NCBI RefSeq assembly: GCF_003315295.1
Contig: NZ_QNRI01000002.1
Span: forward strand, 186,001 to 250,000
From: Paraliobacillus ryukyuensis
GTDB lineage: Bacteria; Bacillota; Bacilli; Bacillales; Amphibacillaceae
Direction: 5' to 3'
DNA: 64,000 bases
Below the pieces are notes generated by a model, which saw only the letters and a program-made list of their open reading frames with translations, was not told where the DNA came from and did no database searches. Position numbers and translations under genes: made by a program. Of this stretch, positions 44,622 through 54,394 are shown in pieces. Numbering within the stretch: the first letter of the stretch is position 1; each line of letters opens with the position of its first letter.

Positions 44622-46433
44622 ATGAGTAGTATTTTGTATATTTTGTTAACATGTGCCTTTTTTATGCTATTAGTAGCATATATCTCTTATCGATTAACGA
44701 AAGGCAAATTGAATAGTACTAGAGAGTATTTTTTGGCTGGTAGAGGATTAACCGGTGTTTTTATAGCGGGATCGCTAATATTAACTAATTTATCGGCAGA
44801 GCAATTGATTGGCCTTAATGGTCAAGCATTCACGAATAATATGTCAGGAATGGCTTGGGAAGTAACAGCTGGAATTGCTGCTATCATCATGGCGATTTTT
44901 TTATTACCAAAATTTTTAGGCATAGGTATTTCAACGATTCCTGAATTCTTGAGCGATCGTTACGACGAAAATGTCCGTCGATTAACCGTAGTACTGTTTT
45001 TATTAGGGTATATGTGCGTAACGATTCCTTCGATGTTGTATTCAGGAGGAGTCGCTGTTTTACAATTATTTGATGTACCAAATCTATTAGATATCACCTA
45101 TACACAATCTCTTTGGCTAGTCATCTGGTTAGTAGGAATTATTGGAGCTATTTATGCAATCTTTGGTGGTTTACGTGCCGTCGCTGTTTCTGACACGATA
45201 AACGGTATTGGCCTATTAATCATTGGGTTTTTAGTACCAATCTTAGGTTTTATTTCATTGGGAAATGGAAACATGATTGATGGTATGAAACAAATTGCAT
45301 TAACAGACCCAGAGAAGCTAAATGCAATTGGTGACTCAAAGGACAATGTGCCATTTTTCTCTATCTTTACAGGGATTATATTTGCCAATTTATTTTATTG
45401 GGCATTAAATCAATACGTCATCCAACGTACACTTGGTGCCAAAAACTTAAAAGAAGGACAAAAAGGGGCACTTTTTACTGGATTTCTAAAACTATTAGTC
45501 CCAATATTCATGATGATTCCAGGAATTATTGCGTATCATTTGTATGGTGACAGTATAAGCAATGGAGATTTGAGTTATCCAACCTTAATTAGTAATTTAC
45601 TTCCTGTGAGTTTAATGGGCTTCTTCCTAGCAGTTTTACTAGGAGCGGTATTAAGTTCATTTAATTCATTGTTAAATAGCGTTGCTACGCTATTTGTATT
45701 AGACATTTATCGACCGATGTTTGCACCAAATGCTAGTGATCAAGCGTTAATCAAAATTAGTAAATTATTTGGTGTTTTTATTGCATTAGTGTCACTAGTT
45801 GTTGCGCCATTCTTAATGTACGCCCCTAACGGCTTGTGGAATCTCATTCGTCAATTTACCGGATTCTTTAATATACCAATTCTGGTAATTGTTATACTTG
45901 GGCTTATGTCAAAGAAAATGCCAGCTATTGGAGCGAAAATAGTCATTATTTTTCACGTTTTTGCGTACTATTATATGGTTTGGGGTAGTGAACAGATTTT
46001 TAATGTTGATTTAGGGATCAATTACATCCATGTTTATGGTATTTTGTTGGCAATTGAAGTTGCCTTTATGTTAGTCATGCGTAAAGTAAAACCAACACAA
46101 TCATCAAATATATCAATGAATACAACTTCTAGTCAGCGACTAATACCATGGAAACACACCATCCCAGTATCGATTTTATTAATAGCTTGTATTGTAGAGT
46201 TATATGTAGTCTTTTCTCCTGTTGGGTTAGCTTTTGAAAATGGAATCGTATCGAACTTCTTTTGGCCAGTGACCTTAATTCTCGCAGTAGTTACATCCAT
46301 TTTATATTTCATTGCATTAAAAGCATGGAATCATAAGTATGAAGCCTTTTTAAATCGAGAAAACAAAAAACCGTCTTATTCTTATCCGAAAAATCAGAGG
46401 AAAGAACAGTATAGTTCATCTTATGATGGCTAA
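44622..46433 (+). CDS. YidK-like sodium:solute symporter (copy 2)
   Basis: This 603-residue paralogue is nearly colinear with the preceding symporter and differs mostly by conservative changes through the first 480 residues, diverging in the last 40. All sodium-site motifs are kept (NLSAEQLIGLNGQ, GAVLSSFNSLLNS). I chose ATG 44622 because the region from GGGGATGATCTACA onward mirrors copy 1; the in-frame upstream start at 44577 adds an unrelated 15-residue tail. A recent tandem duplication is likely. Confidence 0.88.
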   Translation: MSSILYILLTCAFFMLLVAYISYRLTKGKLNSTREYFLAGRGLTGVFIAGSLILTNLSAEQLIGLNGQAFTNNMSGMAWEVTAGIAAIIMAIFLLPKFLGIGISTIPEFLSDRYDENVRRLTVVLFLLGYMCVTIPSMLYSGGVAVLQLFDVPNLLDITYTQSLWLVIWLVGIIGAIYAIFGGLRAVAVSDTINGIGLLIIGFLVPILGFISLGNGNMIDGMKQIALTDPEKLNAIGDSKDNVPFFSIFTGIIFANLFYWALNQYVIQRTLGAKNLKEGQKGALFTGFLKLLVPIFMMIPGIIAYHLYGDSISNGDLSYPTLISNLLPVSLMGFFLAVLLGAVLSSFNSLLNSVATLFVLDIYRPMFAPNASDQALIKISKLFGVFIALVSLVVAPFLMYAPNGLWNLIRQFTGFFNIPILVIVILGLMSKKMPAIGAKIVIIFHVFAYYYMVWGSEQIFNVDLGINYIHVYGILLAIEVAFMLVMRKVKPTQSSNISMNTTSSQRLIPWKHTIPVSILLIACIVELYVVFSPVGLAFENGIVSNFFWPVTLILAVVTSILYFIALKAWNHKYEAFLNRENKKPSYSYPKNQRKEQYSSSYDG

Positions 46434-46443
46434 AATCACAGGA

Positions 46444-46476
46444 AATCCCCACCTTTTATAATCAGGTGGGGATTAT
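46444..46476. terminator. Bidirectional terminator after the symporters
   Basis: AATCCCCACC (46444-46453) and GGTGGGGATT (46465-46474) form a perfect 10-bp stem between convergent genes, followed by ATTTG. Confidence 0.7.
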
Positions 46477-46489
46477 TTGAGTTTCTAAA

Positions 46490-47845
46490 TTAAGCTTTTA
46501 CTGATTTTTTTGTTTCTTGTCCCATTGCTTCCATCGCCACTTGATTTAAGAAGTTTACAGGCTTATTAAAATGTGGTTGGAAGAAGAAATCGGTTAATGC
46601 AAGTTGTTCAATTGTCATATCGTTTGCAATGGCAACACTAACTGTATTAATTGTTTGGGTGAAGTCTGCATCTGCAATTAATTGTGCACCAACAATGCGA
46701 TGACTTTCTACTTCATAAACTAATTTCATTTTTACTACATCATTTTCAGGCATGAAGTCTGGGCGATACGTATCTTCAATATAAGAACTACGAACGTTTA
46801 GTTCAGCTTCAGCTGCAGCAGTCTCTGTTAAGCCGGTTGATGCAATATGGTGATTATAGATTTTTAAACCTGATGTTCCTTGTGTACCAGGGTAAGCAAG
46901 TTTTGGTGTCACTAGGTTATGTGCCACTAATGTTCCCATGCGTACAGCGTTCGTTGCTAATGGGATATAGCTTGGTTCTTTTGTTGGATTGTAGCTAACC
47001 GCACAACAATCACCAGCAGCATAAACATCTTCTACGCTTGTTTGCATATAAGGATTAACTACAATAGCCCCGTTATCCAGTGTGTGAAGTTGGTCACGAA
47101 TAAGACCAGTGTTAGGTCTAAAACCAATACACATTACAACTAAATCTGCGTCGAACTCGCCTTGATCTGTAATAACTTTTTCTACTGTATTTCCACCTGT
47201 GAAAGAAGACACAGTTTGACCAAGTGCTAAAGTTACACCTTTGTCTTCAAATGATTTTTCAACAGGATTCGTAAATTTCTCATCTAAGTAACGACTTAAG
47301 ATACGATCTTCCGCATCAATTAATGTGACGTCTTTACCGTTCTCTTCAAATGCCTCAACTAGTTCCACACCGATATATCCTGCACCGACGACAACAACTT
47401 TCTTCGCTGATTCGGAACGTCGAATAATTTCTTTCGCGTGATCATAGTTCTTACAAAGTACAACATTATTTAAGTTTGATCCTGGAATAGGTGGTGTAAC
47501 TGGCCAAGAACCAGAAGTTACAATTAATTTATCGTAAGCATATGTTTGCACATCACCAGTTTGTAAGTCTTTTGCTTCTAATGTTTTATCTGTTACATTA
47601 CACTCGGTTACTTCATGTTTCATATGCATGCGTACGCCTTGTTTTTCAAACTGGTCAACAGATGCATAGAACAAGCCGCTTGCATCTTCTACGACACCGC
47701 CAACATATAAAGCAATCCCACAAGATAGGAATGATACATTATCATTTTTTTCAAAAACATCTATTTCAGCCTCTGGGTATAAATTTAATACATTTGTAAT
47801 TGCTGCAGTCCCTGCGTGTGTACAACCTATAACAGCTACTTTCAT
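46490..47845 (-). CDS. NADH oxidase of the CoA-disulfide reductase family (Nox-like)
   Basis: The 451-residue FAD enzyme has the N-terminal MKVAVIGCTHAGTAA, the redox cysteine in FLSCGIALYVGG at residue 42 (the position used by water-forming NADH oxidases), a second dinucleotide fold VVVVGAGYIGVELVEAF near 153, the FAD motif DVYAAGDCCAV near 280 and a dimerisation domain. It probably reduces oxygen to water with NADH; peroxidase activity is possible. I chose ATG 47845, which puts the redox Cys at 42; ATG 47848 just before it is equally well served by GGAGG. Confidence 0.85.
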   Translation of the reverse strand: MKVAVIGCTHAGTAAITNVLNLYPEAEIDVFEKNDNVSFLSCGIALYVGGVVEDASGLFYASVDQFEKQGVRMHMKHEVTECNVTDKTLEAKDLQTGDVQTYAYDKLIVTSGSWPVTPPIPGSNLNNVVLCKNYDHAKEIIRRSESAKKVVVVGAGYIGVELVEAFEENGKDVTLIDAEDRILSRYLDEKFTNPVEKSFEDKGVTLALGQTVSSFTGGNTVEKVITDQGEFDADLVVMCIGFRPNTGLIRDQLHTLDNGAIVVNPYMQTSVEDVYAAGDCCAVSYNPTKEPSYIPLATNAVRMGTLVAHNLVTPKLAYPGTQGTSGLKIYNHHIASTGLTETAAAEAELNVRSSYIEDTYRPDFMPENDVVKMKLVYEVESHRIVGAQLIADADFTQTINTVSVAIANDMTIEQLALTDFFFQPHFNKPVNFLNQVAMEAMGQETKKSVKA

Positions 47846-47972
47846 CATTATCATCCTCCATTTATTTTCATTGTTTCTCAAATTATAAAAACTATGCATA
47901 TCAATTTATATACATAGTATACCTTTATGTGTAATAAATCACAATAAGATTGTTAAACATTTCACAAAATAG

Positions 47973-48013
47973 ACAAAAAATCAAGGTAGCGCCATTTAAC
48001 AGCTACCTTGATT
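47973..48013 (-). terminator. Terminator of the ABC-F gene
   Basis: On the minus strand AATCAAGGTAGC and GCTACCTTGATT (arms 47979-47990 and 48002-48013) form a 12-bp stem followed by a T-run. Confidence 0.88.
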
Positions 48014-48017
48014 CGTT

Positions 48018-49637
48018 TTATGCATACATTTCAGCGATTTCTTTTTGTAGTTTTTGATCGGCTACATATTCATCATAGCTAATTTCTTTATCAATAATTC
48101 CTTTAGGAGTGATTTCAATCAGACGATTAGCGATACTATTAATAAACTGCTGATCGTGAGATGTAAAGAGAATCGAACCTTTAAAATTAATTAAACCATT
48201 ATTCAATGATGTAATGGACTCTAGGTCAAGGTGGTTCGTTGGCTCATCTAAAACCAGTACATTTGCTTGACTTAACATCATTTTAGATAACATACAACGA
48301 ACTTTTTCCCCACCAGACAATACATTTGCTTTTTTCAGTGCTTCTTCACCAGAGAACAGCATACGTCCTAAGAAACCGCGCAAGAATGTCTCTGTTTGAT
48401 CTTCTGGAGAATACTGACGTAGCCATTCCACTAAGGACATATCGTTGCCATCAAAGAACGCACTATTATCTTTAGGGAAATAAGATTGTGATGTTGTTAC
48501 TCCCCAAGCGTAAGTTCCTTCATCAGCTTCTATTTCTCCCATTAATATTTGTAATAACGTTGTTTTAGCTAGTTCATTACGACCAACAAACGCTACTTTA
48601 TCATCAGGATTTAACGTGAAACTTACATTGTCTAACACTTTTACGCCATCAATTGTTTTAGAAATGCCCTCTACACGTAGTAAATCATTTCCTATTTCAC
48701 GACCCGGTGTAAAGGCAACGTAAGGATAACGTCTGGATGAAGGTTTGATATCATCTAGCGTAATACTATCTAGCATCTTCTTACGAGAAGTTGCTTGCTT
48801 AGATTTTGATGCGTTCGCACTGAAGCGAGCGATAAAGTTTTGCAAGTCTTTCATTTTTTCTTCTTTTTTCTTGTTCGCATCTTGCGCCATTTTTAGTGCT
48901 AATTGACTTGACTCATACCAGAAATCATAGTTACCGACATATAATTCAATTTTTCCATAATCAACATCAGCAATGTGTGTACAGACTTTATTTAGAAAGT
49001 GTCGATCGTGAGAAACAACAATAACCGTGTTTTCAAAGTTTATTAAGAATTCTTCTAACCATTGAATAGCTTGAATGTCTAAGTGGTTGGTAGGCTCATC
49101 TAGAAGTAGGATATCAGGTGCGCCAAATAGAGCTTGTGCTAGGAGGACTTTCACTTTTTCAGAACCACCAAGATCCCCCATTTTTTTGTTGTGAAGTGAT
49201 TCGTCAATTCCTAATCCTTTAAGTAAGACAGCAGCATCGGATTCTGCTTCCCAACCATTCATTTCAGCGAATTCACCTTCTAATTCGGCTGCGCGCATTC
49301 CATCTTCTTCAGAAAAATCACTTTTCATATAGATAGCATCTTTTTCTTGCATAATTTCATATAATCGTGTGTGTCCCATGACCACAGTTTGAAGAACAGG
49401 ATATTCTTCATAAGCAAAGTGATCCTGCTTTAACACAGCTAATCGTTCCCCTTTACCTAAAGCTATGTGCCCTGTTTGAGGTTCTATTTCTCCGGATAAT
49501 ACTTTTAAAAAAGTTGATTTACCAGCACCATTGGCACCAATTAATCCATAACAATTACCTGGATTGAATTTAATATTAACATCTTCAAATAACTTTTTAT
49601 CACCAAAACGTAAACTAACATTTGTAGCTTGTAACAT
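48018..49637 (-). CDS. ABC-F ATPase, YkpA/YbiT-like
   Basis: The 539-residue soluble protein has two ATPase domains and no membrane segment, as in the ribosome-associated ABC-F family. Domain 1 has Walker A GANGAGKST, a degenerate signature LGGSEKVKV and Walker B ILLLDEPTNHLD; the linker after FWYESSQL contains the P-site tRNA interaction motif region with many Lys. Domain 2 has a deviant P-loop GRNELAKT, a normal LSGGEKVR and LVLDEPTNHLD. From memory the deviations are shared by the YkpA subgroup. A role in translation or antibiotic protection is inferred from the family. Confidence 0.88.
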   Translation of the reverse strand: MLQATNVSLRFGDKKLFEDVNIKFNPGNCYGLIGANGAGKSTFLKVLSGEIEPQTGHIALGKGERLAVLKQDHFAYEEYPVLQTVVMGHTRLYEIMQEKDAIYMKSDFSEEDGMRAAELEGEFAEMNGWEAESDAAVLLKGLGIDESLHNKKMGDLGGSEKVKVLLAQALFGAPDILLLDEPTNHLDIQAIQWLEEFLINFENTVIVVSHDRHFLNKVCTHIADVDYGKIELYVGNYDFWYESSQLALKMAQDANKKKEEKMKDLQNFIARFSANASKSKQATSRKKMLDSITLDDIKPSSRRYPYVAFTPGREIGNDLLRVEGISKTIDGVKVLDNVSFTLNPDDKVAFVGRNELAKTTLLQILMGEIEADEGTYAWGVTTSQSYFPKDNSAFFDGNDMSLVEWLRQYSPEDQTETFLRGFLGRMLFSGEEALKKANVLSGGEKVRCMLSKMMLSQANVLVLDEPTNHLDLESITSLNNGLINFKGSILFTSHDQQFINSIANRLIEITPKGIIDKEISYDEYVADQKLQKEIAEMYA

Positions 49638-49812
49638 AGATTTATGATTCCTCCAATAAATTGATAATCAAGGTTAGCTTAAGCGATAACGAACTGTAAG
49701 TCAATTAAAGCTTTTTCCTAACGTCAGAAAATGAATCACTTAAAACACATTATAATTTAAAAAATTTATTAAATTTTATTAAAAATAGGAACGGAAAGGT
49801 TTACTTATCCGT

Positions 49813-49828
49813 TATACTATATAGTATA
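49813..49828. promoter_or_regulatory. 16-bp perfect palindrome upstream of the NprR-like gene
   Basis: TATACTATATAGTATA is a perfect 16-bp palindrome 50 bp before the start codon. Its length and TAT...ATA ends resemble PlcR/NprR-type operators, although the PlcR box G and C positions differ. It may be an autoregulatory site overlapping the -10 region. Confidence 0.4.
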
Positions 49829-49877
49829 GTGATCTTATAAAAAACATCGTAAGATATGCTGAGGGGAGTGGAATAAC

Positions 49878-51161
49878 GTGACGACTGGAATAGGGGAAAA
49901 AATCAAATACTACCGTATACAAGCTAACATGACACAGGAAGAATTAGCAACAGATATTGTATCGGTTTCTTATTTATCTAAAATAGAACACGGCACTGCA
50001 GAAGCGAATAGACAGGTAATTAATAAATTGTGTGACAAATTAAACATTACCCCCTTCCGCATGAAAGACAATATTGTTATTGATCTTTGTAAGCGATGGT
50101 ACAAGGAAATCTTATTTGAAGAAACGGATAAAGCATTGGCCACATTTGATATATTACACCATGATATCGAAAAGATTATCGATGCTGACTTACATTGGAT
50201 TTCTGAATTACATCGTTTGCAATACAATATATTACTGGAAGACTACGAAGAGGCAACAAAGATATTTGATTTTTTAAAGCAATATGTAGATCGTTTTCGC
50301 CATGTAGAGAAGTACTACTGGTATAAGTTTTCGGGCTGTTTCTATTATATGGTTGATTCATCTTATATGAAAGCATACGGTCAATTTAAGCGGGCAGAAC
50401 AACTAATTGATCAAGAGATTGCCCACTACCAACAAGAGTTGCATGATCTGTATTATTACATTGCTAAAGTGTCTACTTCCTTGTATTTTACTTATCACAC
50501 CATGATTTATATTGAAAAAGCCTTAACGTATTTCCGTAATACGTATCAACTCAAAAGGTGTGCTTGTAGCCAAGTGATCAAGGGTATCGCTTATAAACGA
50601 ATGAATGAAGTGAAACAAGCGGAACATAGTCTGGAATTAGCTATGTCTATTATTGATGAAAATAACGATGCCGCAGTGATTGCGATGGGTAATCGTCACC
50701 TAGGAGAGCTTTATCAAAAAAGTGGACAACCTACGAAGGCACTAGATTATTTTCACTATAGTTATCAAGTAGCACAAGAAAATGGGAAAGAAGAACAACT
50801 TAGAACAATTCTAGGTTTTATTAAAGTGTATATCGAAAAAAGAGATTTAGAGCAAGCTAAAAGCTGGTATGAAAAAGCAGAAAATCTAATCCAAAAAATG
50901 AAGCGACCACCAATGCTGGTTGTTTTTGAAATAAAAACGTATTACTACTTAATTTATGGCTATGATAGAACTTTTGAAGAATTATTAGAAAAAGAAATAT
51001 TACCTTTCTTAGAACAAAAAGAGTTATATAAAGAATATGCGCAATATATGAATATGCTAGGTGATTATTATTATGAAAACAGAAAATATAAAATAGCATC
51101 GCAACTCTATCAGAATGCTTTCCGAGCAATAACCAGTATACAAATAAAAGATAATTTATAA
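49878..51161 (+). CDS. NprR/PlcR-like RRNPP quorum-sensing regulator
   Basis: The 427-residue protein has an N-terminal XRE helix-turn-helix (IKYYRIQANMTQEELATD then SYLSKIEHG, residues 8-40) and a C-terminal array of TPR repeats (about 70-420), matching the size and layout of NprR (423 residues in B. cereus), which binds a secreted signalling peptide. The GTG start follows GAGGGGAG. I searched the 125 bp downstream and the 240 bp upstream for a short secreted propeptide and found none. It is followed by a nitroreductase gene. Confidence 0.8.
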   Translation: MTTGIGEKIKYYRIQANMTQEELATDIVSVSYLSKIEHGTAEANRQVINKLCDKLNITPFRMKDNIVIDLCKRWYKEILFEETDKALATFDILHHDIEKIIDADLHWISELHRLQYNILLEDYEEATKIFDFLKQYVDRFRHVEKYYWYKFSGCFYYMVDSSYMKAYGQFKRAEQLIDQEIAHYQQELHDLYYYIAKVSTSLYFTYHTMIYIEKALTYFRNTYQLKRCACSQVIKGIAYKRMNEVKQAEHSLELAMSIIDENNDAAVIAMGNRHLGELYQKSGQPTKALDYFHYSYQVAQENGKEEQLRTILGFIKVYIEKRDLEQAKSWYEKAENLIQKMKRPPMLVVFEIKTYYYLIYGYDRTFEELLEKEILPFLEQKELYKEYAQYMNMLGDYYYENRKYKIASQLYQNAFRAITSIQIKDNL

Positions 51162-51286
51162 AACTTGATGTTCCAGTGAACGCAACTGTTTTATTCATTT
51201 TACCCGACATGGATTTTTAATATAGTCTTTATTGGGAAAGATAGTTAGTGATGATGAAATAAACGATCATATCGGAGGAATGTAAT

Positions 51287-51886
51287 ATGACAAAAGATTT
51301 TTATGAGGCTATTAAAAATCGACGTTCAATTTATGCTATTGGCAAAGAGAAGGTAGTGCCCGTTTCCCGTGTAGAAGATGTGGTTAAGCAAGCAGTAAAA
51401 TATACACCATACGCTTTTAACGCAACAAGTGGACGTATCGTTTTATTGTTTGATGAAAATCATGAAGAACTGTGGAGTATGACAAAGGAAACATTACGTG
51501 AAATTGTTCCTTTAGATAATTTTGCGGCCACAGAGGAGCGGATTAATAGTTTTGCAAGCGGATATGGAACTGTACTTTTTTTCGAAGACCAAGAAGTTGT
51601 TGCTGGTTTACAAGAAAAGATGGAACTCTATAAAGATAACTTCCCAATTTGGTCCGAACAAGCATCTGGTATGTTACAATATGTGGTTTGGACGTCTTTA
51701 GAATTAGAAGGATTAGGGGCTTCCTTACAGCATTATAATCCGTTAATTGATGATCAAGTAAAACAGAAGTGGGGAATACCTTCAAGCTGGAAATTACGTG
51801 CGCAAATGCCTTTTGGTAATCCTGAATCTCCAGCTGGTGAGAAGGAGTATCAATCATTAGAAGAAAGAGTGAAAGTATTTAAATAG
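51287..51886 (+). CDS. Nitroreductase-family protein, Frm2/HBN1-like
   Basis: The 199-residue FMN oxidoreductase shows IKNRRSIYAIGKE at the N-terminus (FMN phosphate contact), TPYAFNATSGRIVLLF near 40, the TVLFFEDQ segment and LELEGLGASLQHYNP near 145. This pattern fits the Frm2/HBN1-type nitroreductase branch rather than the classical NfsA type. Substrate unknown. ATG follows a consensus GGAGG. It lies 125 nt after the NprR-like regulator and has its own terminator. Confidence 0.82.
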   Translation: MTKDFYEAIKNRRSIYAIGKEKVVPVSRVEDVVKQAVKYTPYAFNATSGRIVLLFDENHEELWSMTKETLREIVPLDNFAATEERINSFASGYGTVLFFEDQEVVAGLQEKMELYKDNFPIWSEQASGMLQYVVWTSLELEGLGASLQHYNPLIDDQVKQKWGIPSSWKLRAQMPFGNPESPAGEKEYQSLEERVKVFK

Positions 51887-51929
51887 GAACTACGTGCAAA
51901 CTAATCATTTAATAGCATAATAAAATTCA

Positions 51930-51962
51930 GGAGAAGGCACAAAACCTTCTCCTCATTTTTTA
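51930..51962 (+). terminator. Terminator of the nitroreductase gene
   Basis: GGAGAAGG (51930-51937) pairs with CCTTCTCC (51945-51952), followed by TCATTTTTT. Confidence 0.8.
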
Positions 51963-52020
51963 GCTTTTTATAATTAACTAATTCTTCTATTTGGTTTTTT
52001 AAAAAATATGCTATTTCTGT

Positions 52021-52818
52021 TTATTTACGATCGCCACCTAAGATATCAAATAAACCGCCAGCTATACTACCTTCACCTTTAGAACCGCCTCTTTCTGGCA
52101 TTGCTGAGAAAACGCGACTCGCTAGGCGACTGAATGGTAACGATTGTACCCAAACGGTTCCAGGGCCTTGTAACGTAGCAAAAAATAATCCTTCTCCACC
52201 AAATAATGCTGTTTTTATCCCGCCGATGTATTCAATTTGATAATCTACATTACCGGTCATTGCTACTAAACAACCAGTATCCACACGAATGGTTTCACCT
52301 GGTGTTAAGTCTCGTTGATAAATCGTTCCACCAGCATGAATGAAGGACATGCCATCTCCTTCTAATTTTTGCATGATAAATCCTTCACCGCCAAAGAAAC
52401 CAGTACCAATCTTTTTCTGAAATTCAATACCGACCGAGACGCCTTTTGCAGCTGCTAAAAAGGCATCTTTTTGACATATTAATTTGCCATCAATTTCACT
52501 TAAGTCCAATGGGATGATTTTCCCTGGATACGGAGAAGCAAATGAAACATGTTTTTTCCCAATTCCTTCGTTGGTAAAAGCCGTCATAAACAAACTTTCC
52601 CCCGTTAACACTCGCTTGCCTGCACCCATCAACTTTCCCATAATACCGGAGCTTTTGGAAGAAGAACCGTCACCGAATATGGTTTCCATTTTAATCTCAT
52701 CATCCATCATCATTAAACTTCCAGCCTCTGCTATAACCGTTTCATTAGGATCGAGCTCAACTTCAACAAATTGCATATCGTCGCCATGAATTTCGAAATC
52801 AATCTCATGATTATTCAT
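52021..52818 (-). CDS. AIM24/TIGR00266 family protein
   Basis: The 265-residue protein has the triple beta-layer pattern of the TIGR00266/AIM24 family, with repeated glycine-rich strands: [12 protein letters not shown] near 31, [44 protein letters not shown] and [15 protein letters not shown]. Bacterial function is unknown. I chose ATG 52818 over 52824 because AAAGGAG is 9 nt away rather than 3. It appears monocistronic. Confidence 0.82.
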   Translation of the reverse strand: MNNHEIDFEIHGDDMQFVEVELDPNETVIAEAGSLMMMDDEIKMETIFGDGSSSKSSGIMGKLMGAGKRVLTGESLFMTAFTNEGIGKKHVSFASPYPGKIIPLDLSEIDGKLICQKDAFLAAAKGVSVGIEFQKKIGTGFFGGEGFIMQKLEGDGMSFIHAGGTIYQRDLTPGETIRVDTGCLVAMTGNVDYQIEYIGGIKTALFGGEGLFFATLQGPGTVWVQSLPFSRLASRVFSAMPERGGSKGEGSIAGGLFDILGGDRK

Positions 52819-52875
52819 CGACATCGTCTCCTTTCATCGTTATCTATATTGTACGATAAGTGGGATTGAAAAGCT

Positions 52876-54210
52876 TCACTTATTTTGCTTGATATGTAAC
52901 TCATTATCATTCGAATTATTGTCGTATAAAATACTTTCCATGTAACGATGTAAAAATGTCCCCTCTGTTTTATCGAGTAATTTTTCAAATGAAGGATCCA
53001 ATAATATATCCTCTTGGTTTAAATACTCTGTTCCTGAGAAGAAACGCTGATTCAATCGTGCTATTTGTTTGGCTAACATTGCTTTATCTGAATCAGGTAT
53101 GGATAAGTTTTGTACCATTTTAGCAGAATGATCAGCAAAGTACTTTTCGGAAAACTGATCAAACTCCAAAAGATTTTTATCTGTTACTCCTGCATTTTTA
53201 GCCCATGTGGCAACATCTAATTGTTTTGTTTGATAAGAAAAATCACTGTCCATACCATTATAGGAAAGCACACCATATTGATGTGGATAGATCGATAATG
53301 CATTGGAAGCAATATCATATATGCCCTTTGTTTGATGAATGTCCTGTGCATGAATGTGTCCACTAAAAACAAACGGTGTGTGATATTTCTGTAATAGTTC
53401 AGCAACTTCTGCGCTATTATTGAGTGTGTACCCTTCGTGTAGTAGCGGATTATGCTCAGCTAGGTTATGATGCATCACAGGAATGAGTTTGGCATGATGC
53501 TTTTCAGCAAATGTAAAACAAGCTTCGATCCACTTTAATGTTTCTGAGGATAAAGAGCCACTAACTTCTGGATTGCCTTGTTCTTCATTGTTTTGATAAT
53601 GAGTTGTATCAAGCATCAACAACCAGACGTCTTTTGTTGGTGTCACTAAATAGCTGAGTGATTTGGGATCTTTAGCTATTGCTTCCTTGTAGCCAAAGTT
53701 CTGATATATAGTAGAAAATTCATTAGCGGTAATTGAGTGGACTTTTACTTGTTCGGTGTTCCTGAATTTTCGTGCCCACGGGTTAGCGATATCATGGTTT
53801 CCAGGGATGACATAGACTTTTGTACCGTCTGCCTCCATTTGTTGCAATCGCTCAGCTATCGCTTGATGACTTTGCTTTGCTCCATTATTCGTTAGATCAC
53901 CACTAATGATAACAACACTTGGTCGTTTTTCTTGGACTTCAAATGCAAAGGTATCTAATAAGGTCCCCATCTCTTTTAATTGTTTACCATCACCAGTGGT
54001 GAGATAGGTTTGAAACGCTTCACCATTGTCATTTAAATCTTTGGCTAAGTAATGCCAATCTGTTGTGATATAAAAAGTTGCGTCGCTTTCAGATACAAGC
54101 GAAGGGTCGTTCGGTTGTTTAAAAGAATAGGAAGGTTCTGATTCAGTAATATGCTCGCTGCTGCACCCAATAAAAACAAACAAAAACAAGCTTATGTATA
54201 GTATTCGCAT
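52876..54210 (-). CDS. Metallophosphoesterase lipoprotein
   Basis: The 444-residue protein starts with a lipoprotein signal (hydrophobic stretch then FIGCSS, Cys 16), so it should be anchored on the outer face of the membrane. The calcineurin-like core has TTDWHYL (the first Asp-x-His motif), SGDLTNNGAKQSH, IPGNHDIANPW, VMHHNLAEHNP and FSGHIHAQDIH in order, all metal ligands present. The C-terminal 140 residues are helical. The substrate is likely a phosphodiester or phosphomonoester outside the cell; identity is unknown. GAGGAGG precedes the ATG. Confidence 0.82.
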   Translation of the reverse strand: MRILYISLFLFVFIGCSSEHITESEPSYSFKQPNDPSLVSESDATFYITTDWHYLAKDLNDNGEAFQTYLTTGDGKQLKEMGTLLDTFAFEVQEKRPSVVIISGDLTNNGAKQSHQAIAERLQQMEADGTKVYVIPGNHDIANPWARKFRNTEQVKVHSITANEFSTIYQNFGYKEAIAKDPKSLSYLVTPTKDVWLLMLDTTHYQNNEEQGNPEVSGSLSSETLKWIEACFTFAEKHHAKLIPVMHHNLAEHNPLLHEGYTLNNSAEVAELLQKYHTPFVFSGHIHAQDIHQTKGIYDIASNALSIYPHQYGVLSYNGMDSDFSYQTKQLDVATWAKNAGVTDKNLLEFDQFSEKYFADHSAKMVQNLSIPDSDKAMLAKQIARLNQRFFSGTEYLNQEDILLDPSFEKLLDKTEGTFLHRYMESILYDNNSNDNELHIKQNK

Positions 54211-54394
54211 TACAAATCCTCCTCAAGCGTCTGTACATTTAGTATAAATATTCATAGTGTGTGAAAATAGGGCAGTTTCATGAAATTATTTAGCTGAATG
54301 CTATAAATACTTAGAAACGACGTTATCATTTCTAGAAAATCAATTAATATGATAAAGTAAAGAGAAGCAAGAGGGATGGAAAGGATAAGAATAA

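Noticed and set aside
51162-51286. Short frames after the NprR-like gene as an NprX-type signalling propeptide
   Set aside because: The only candidates (a 14-codon GTG frame and a 17-codon TTG frame) have no signal sequence and poor ribosome sites.
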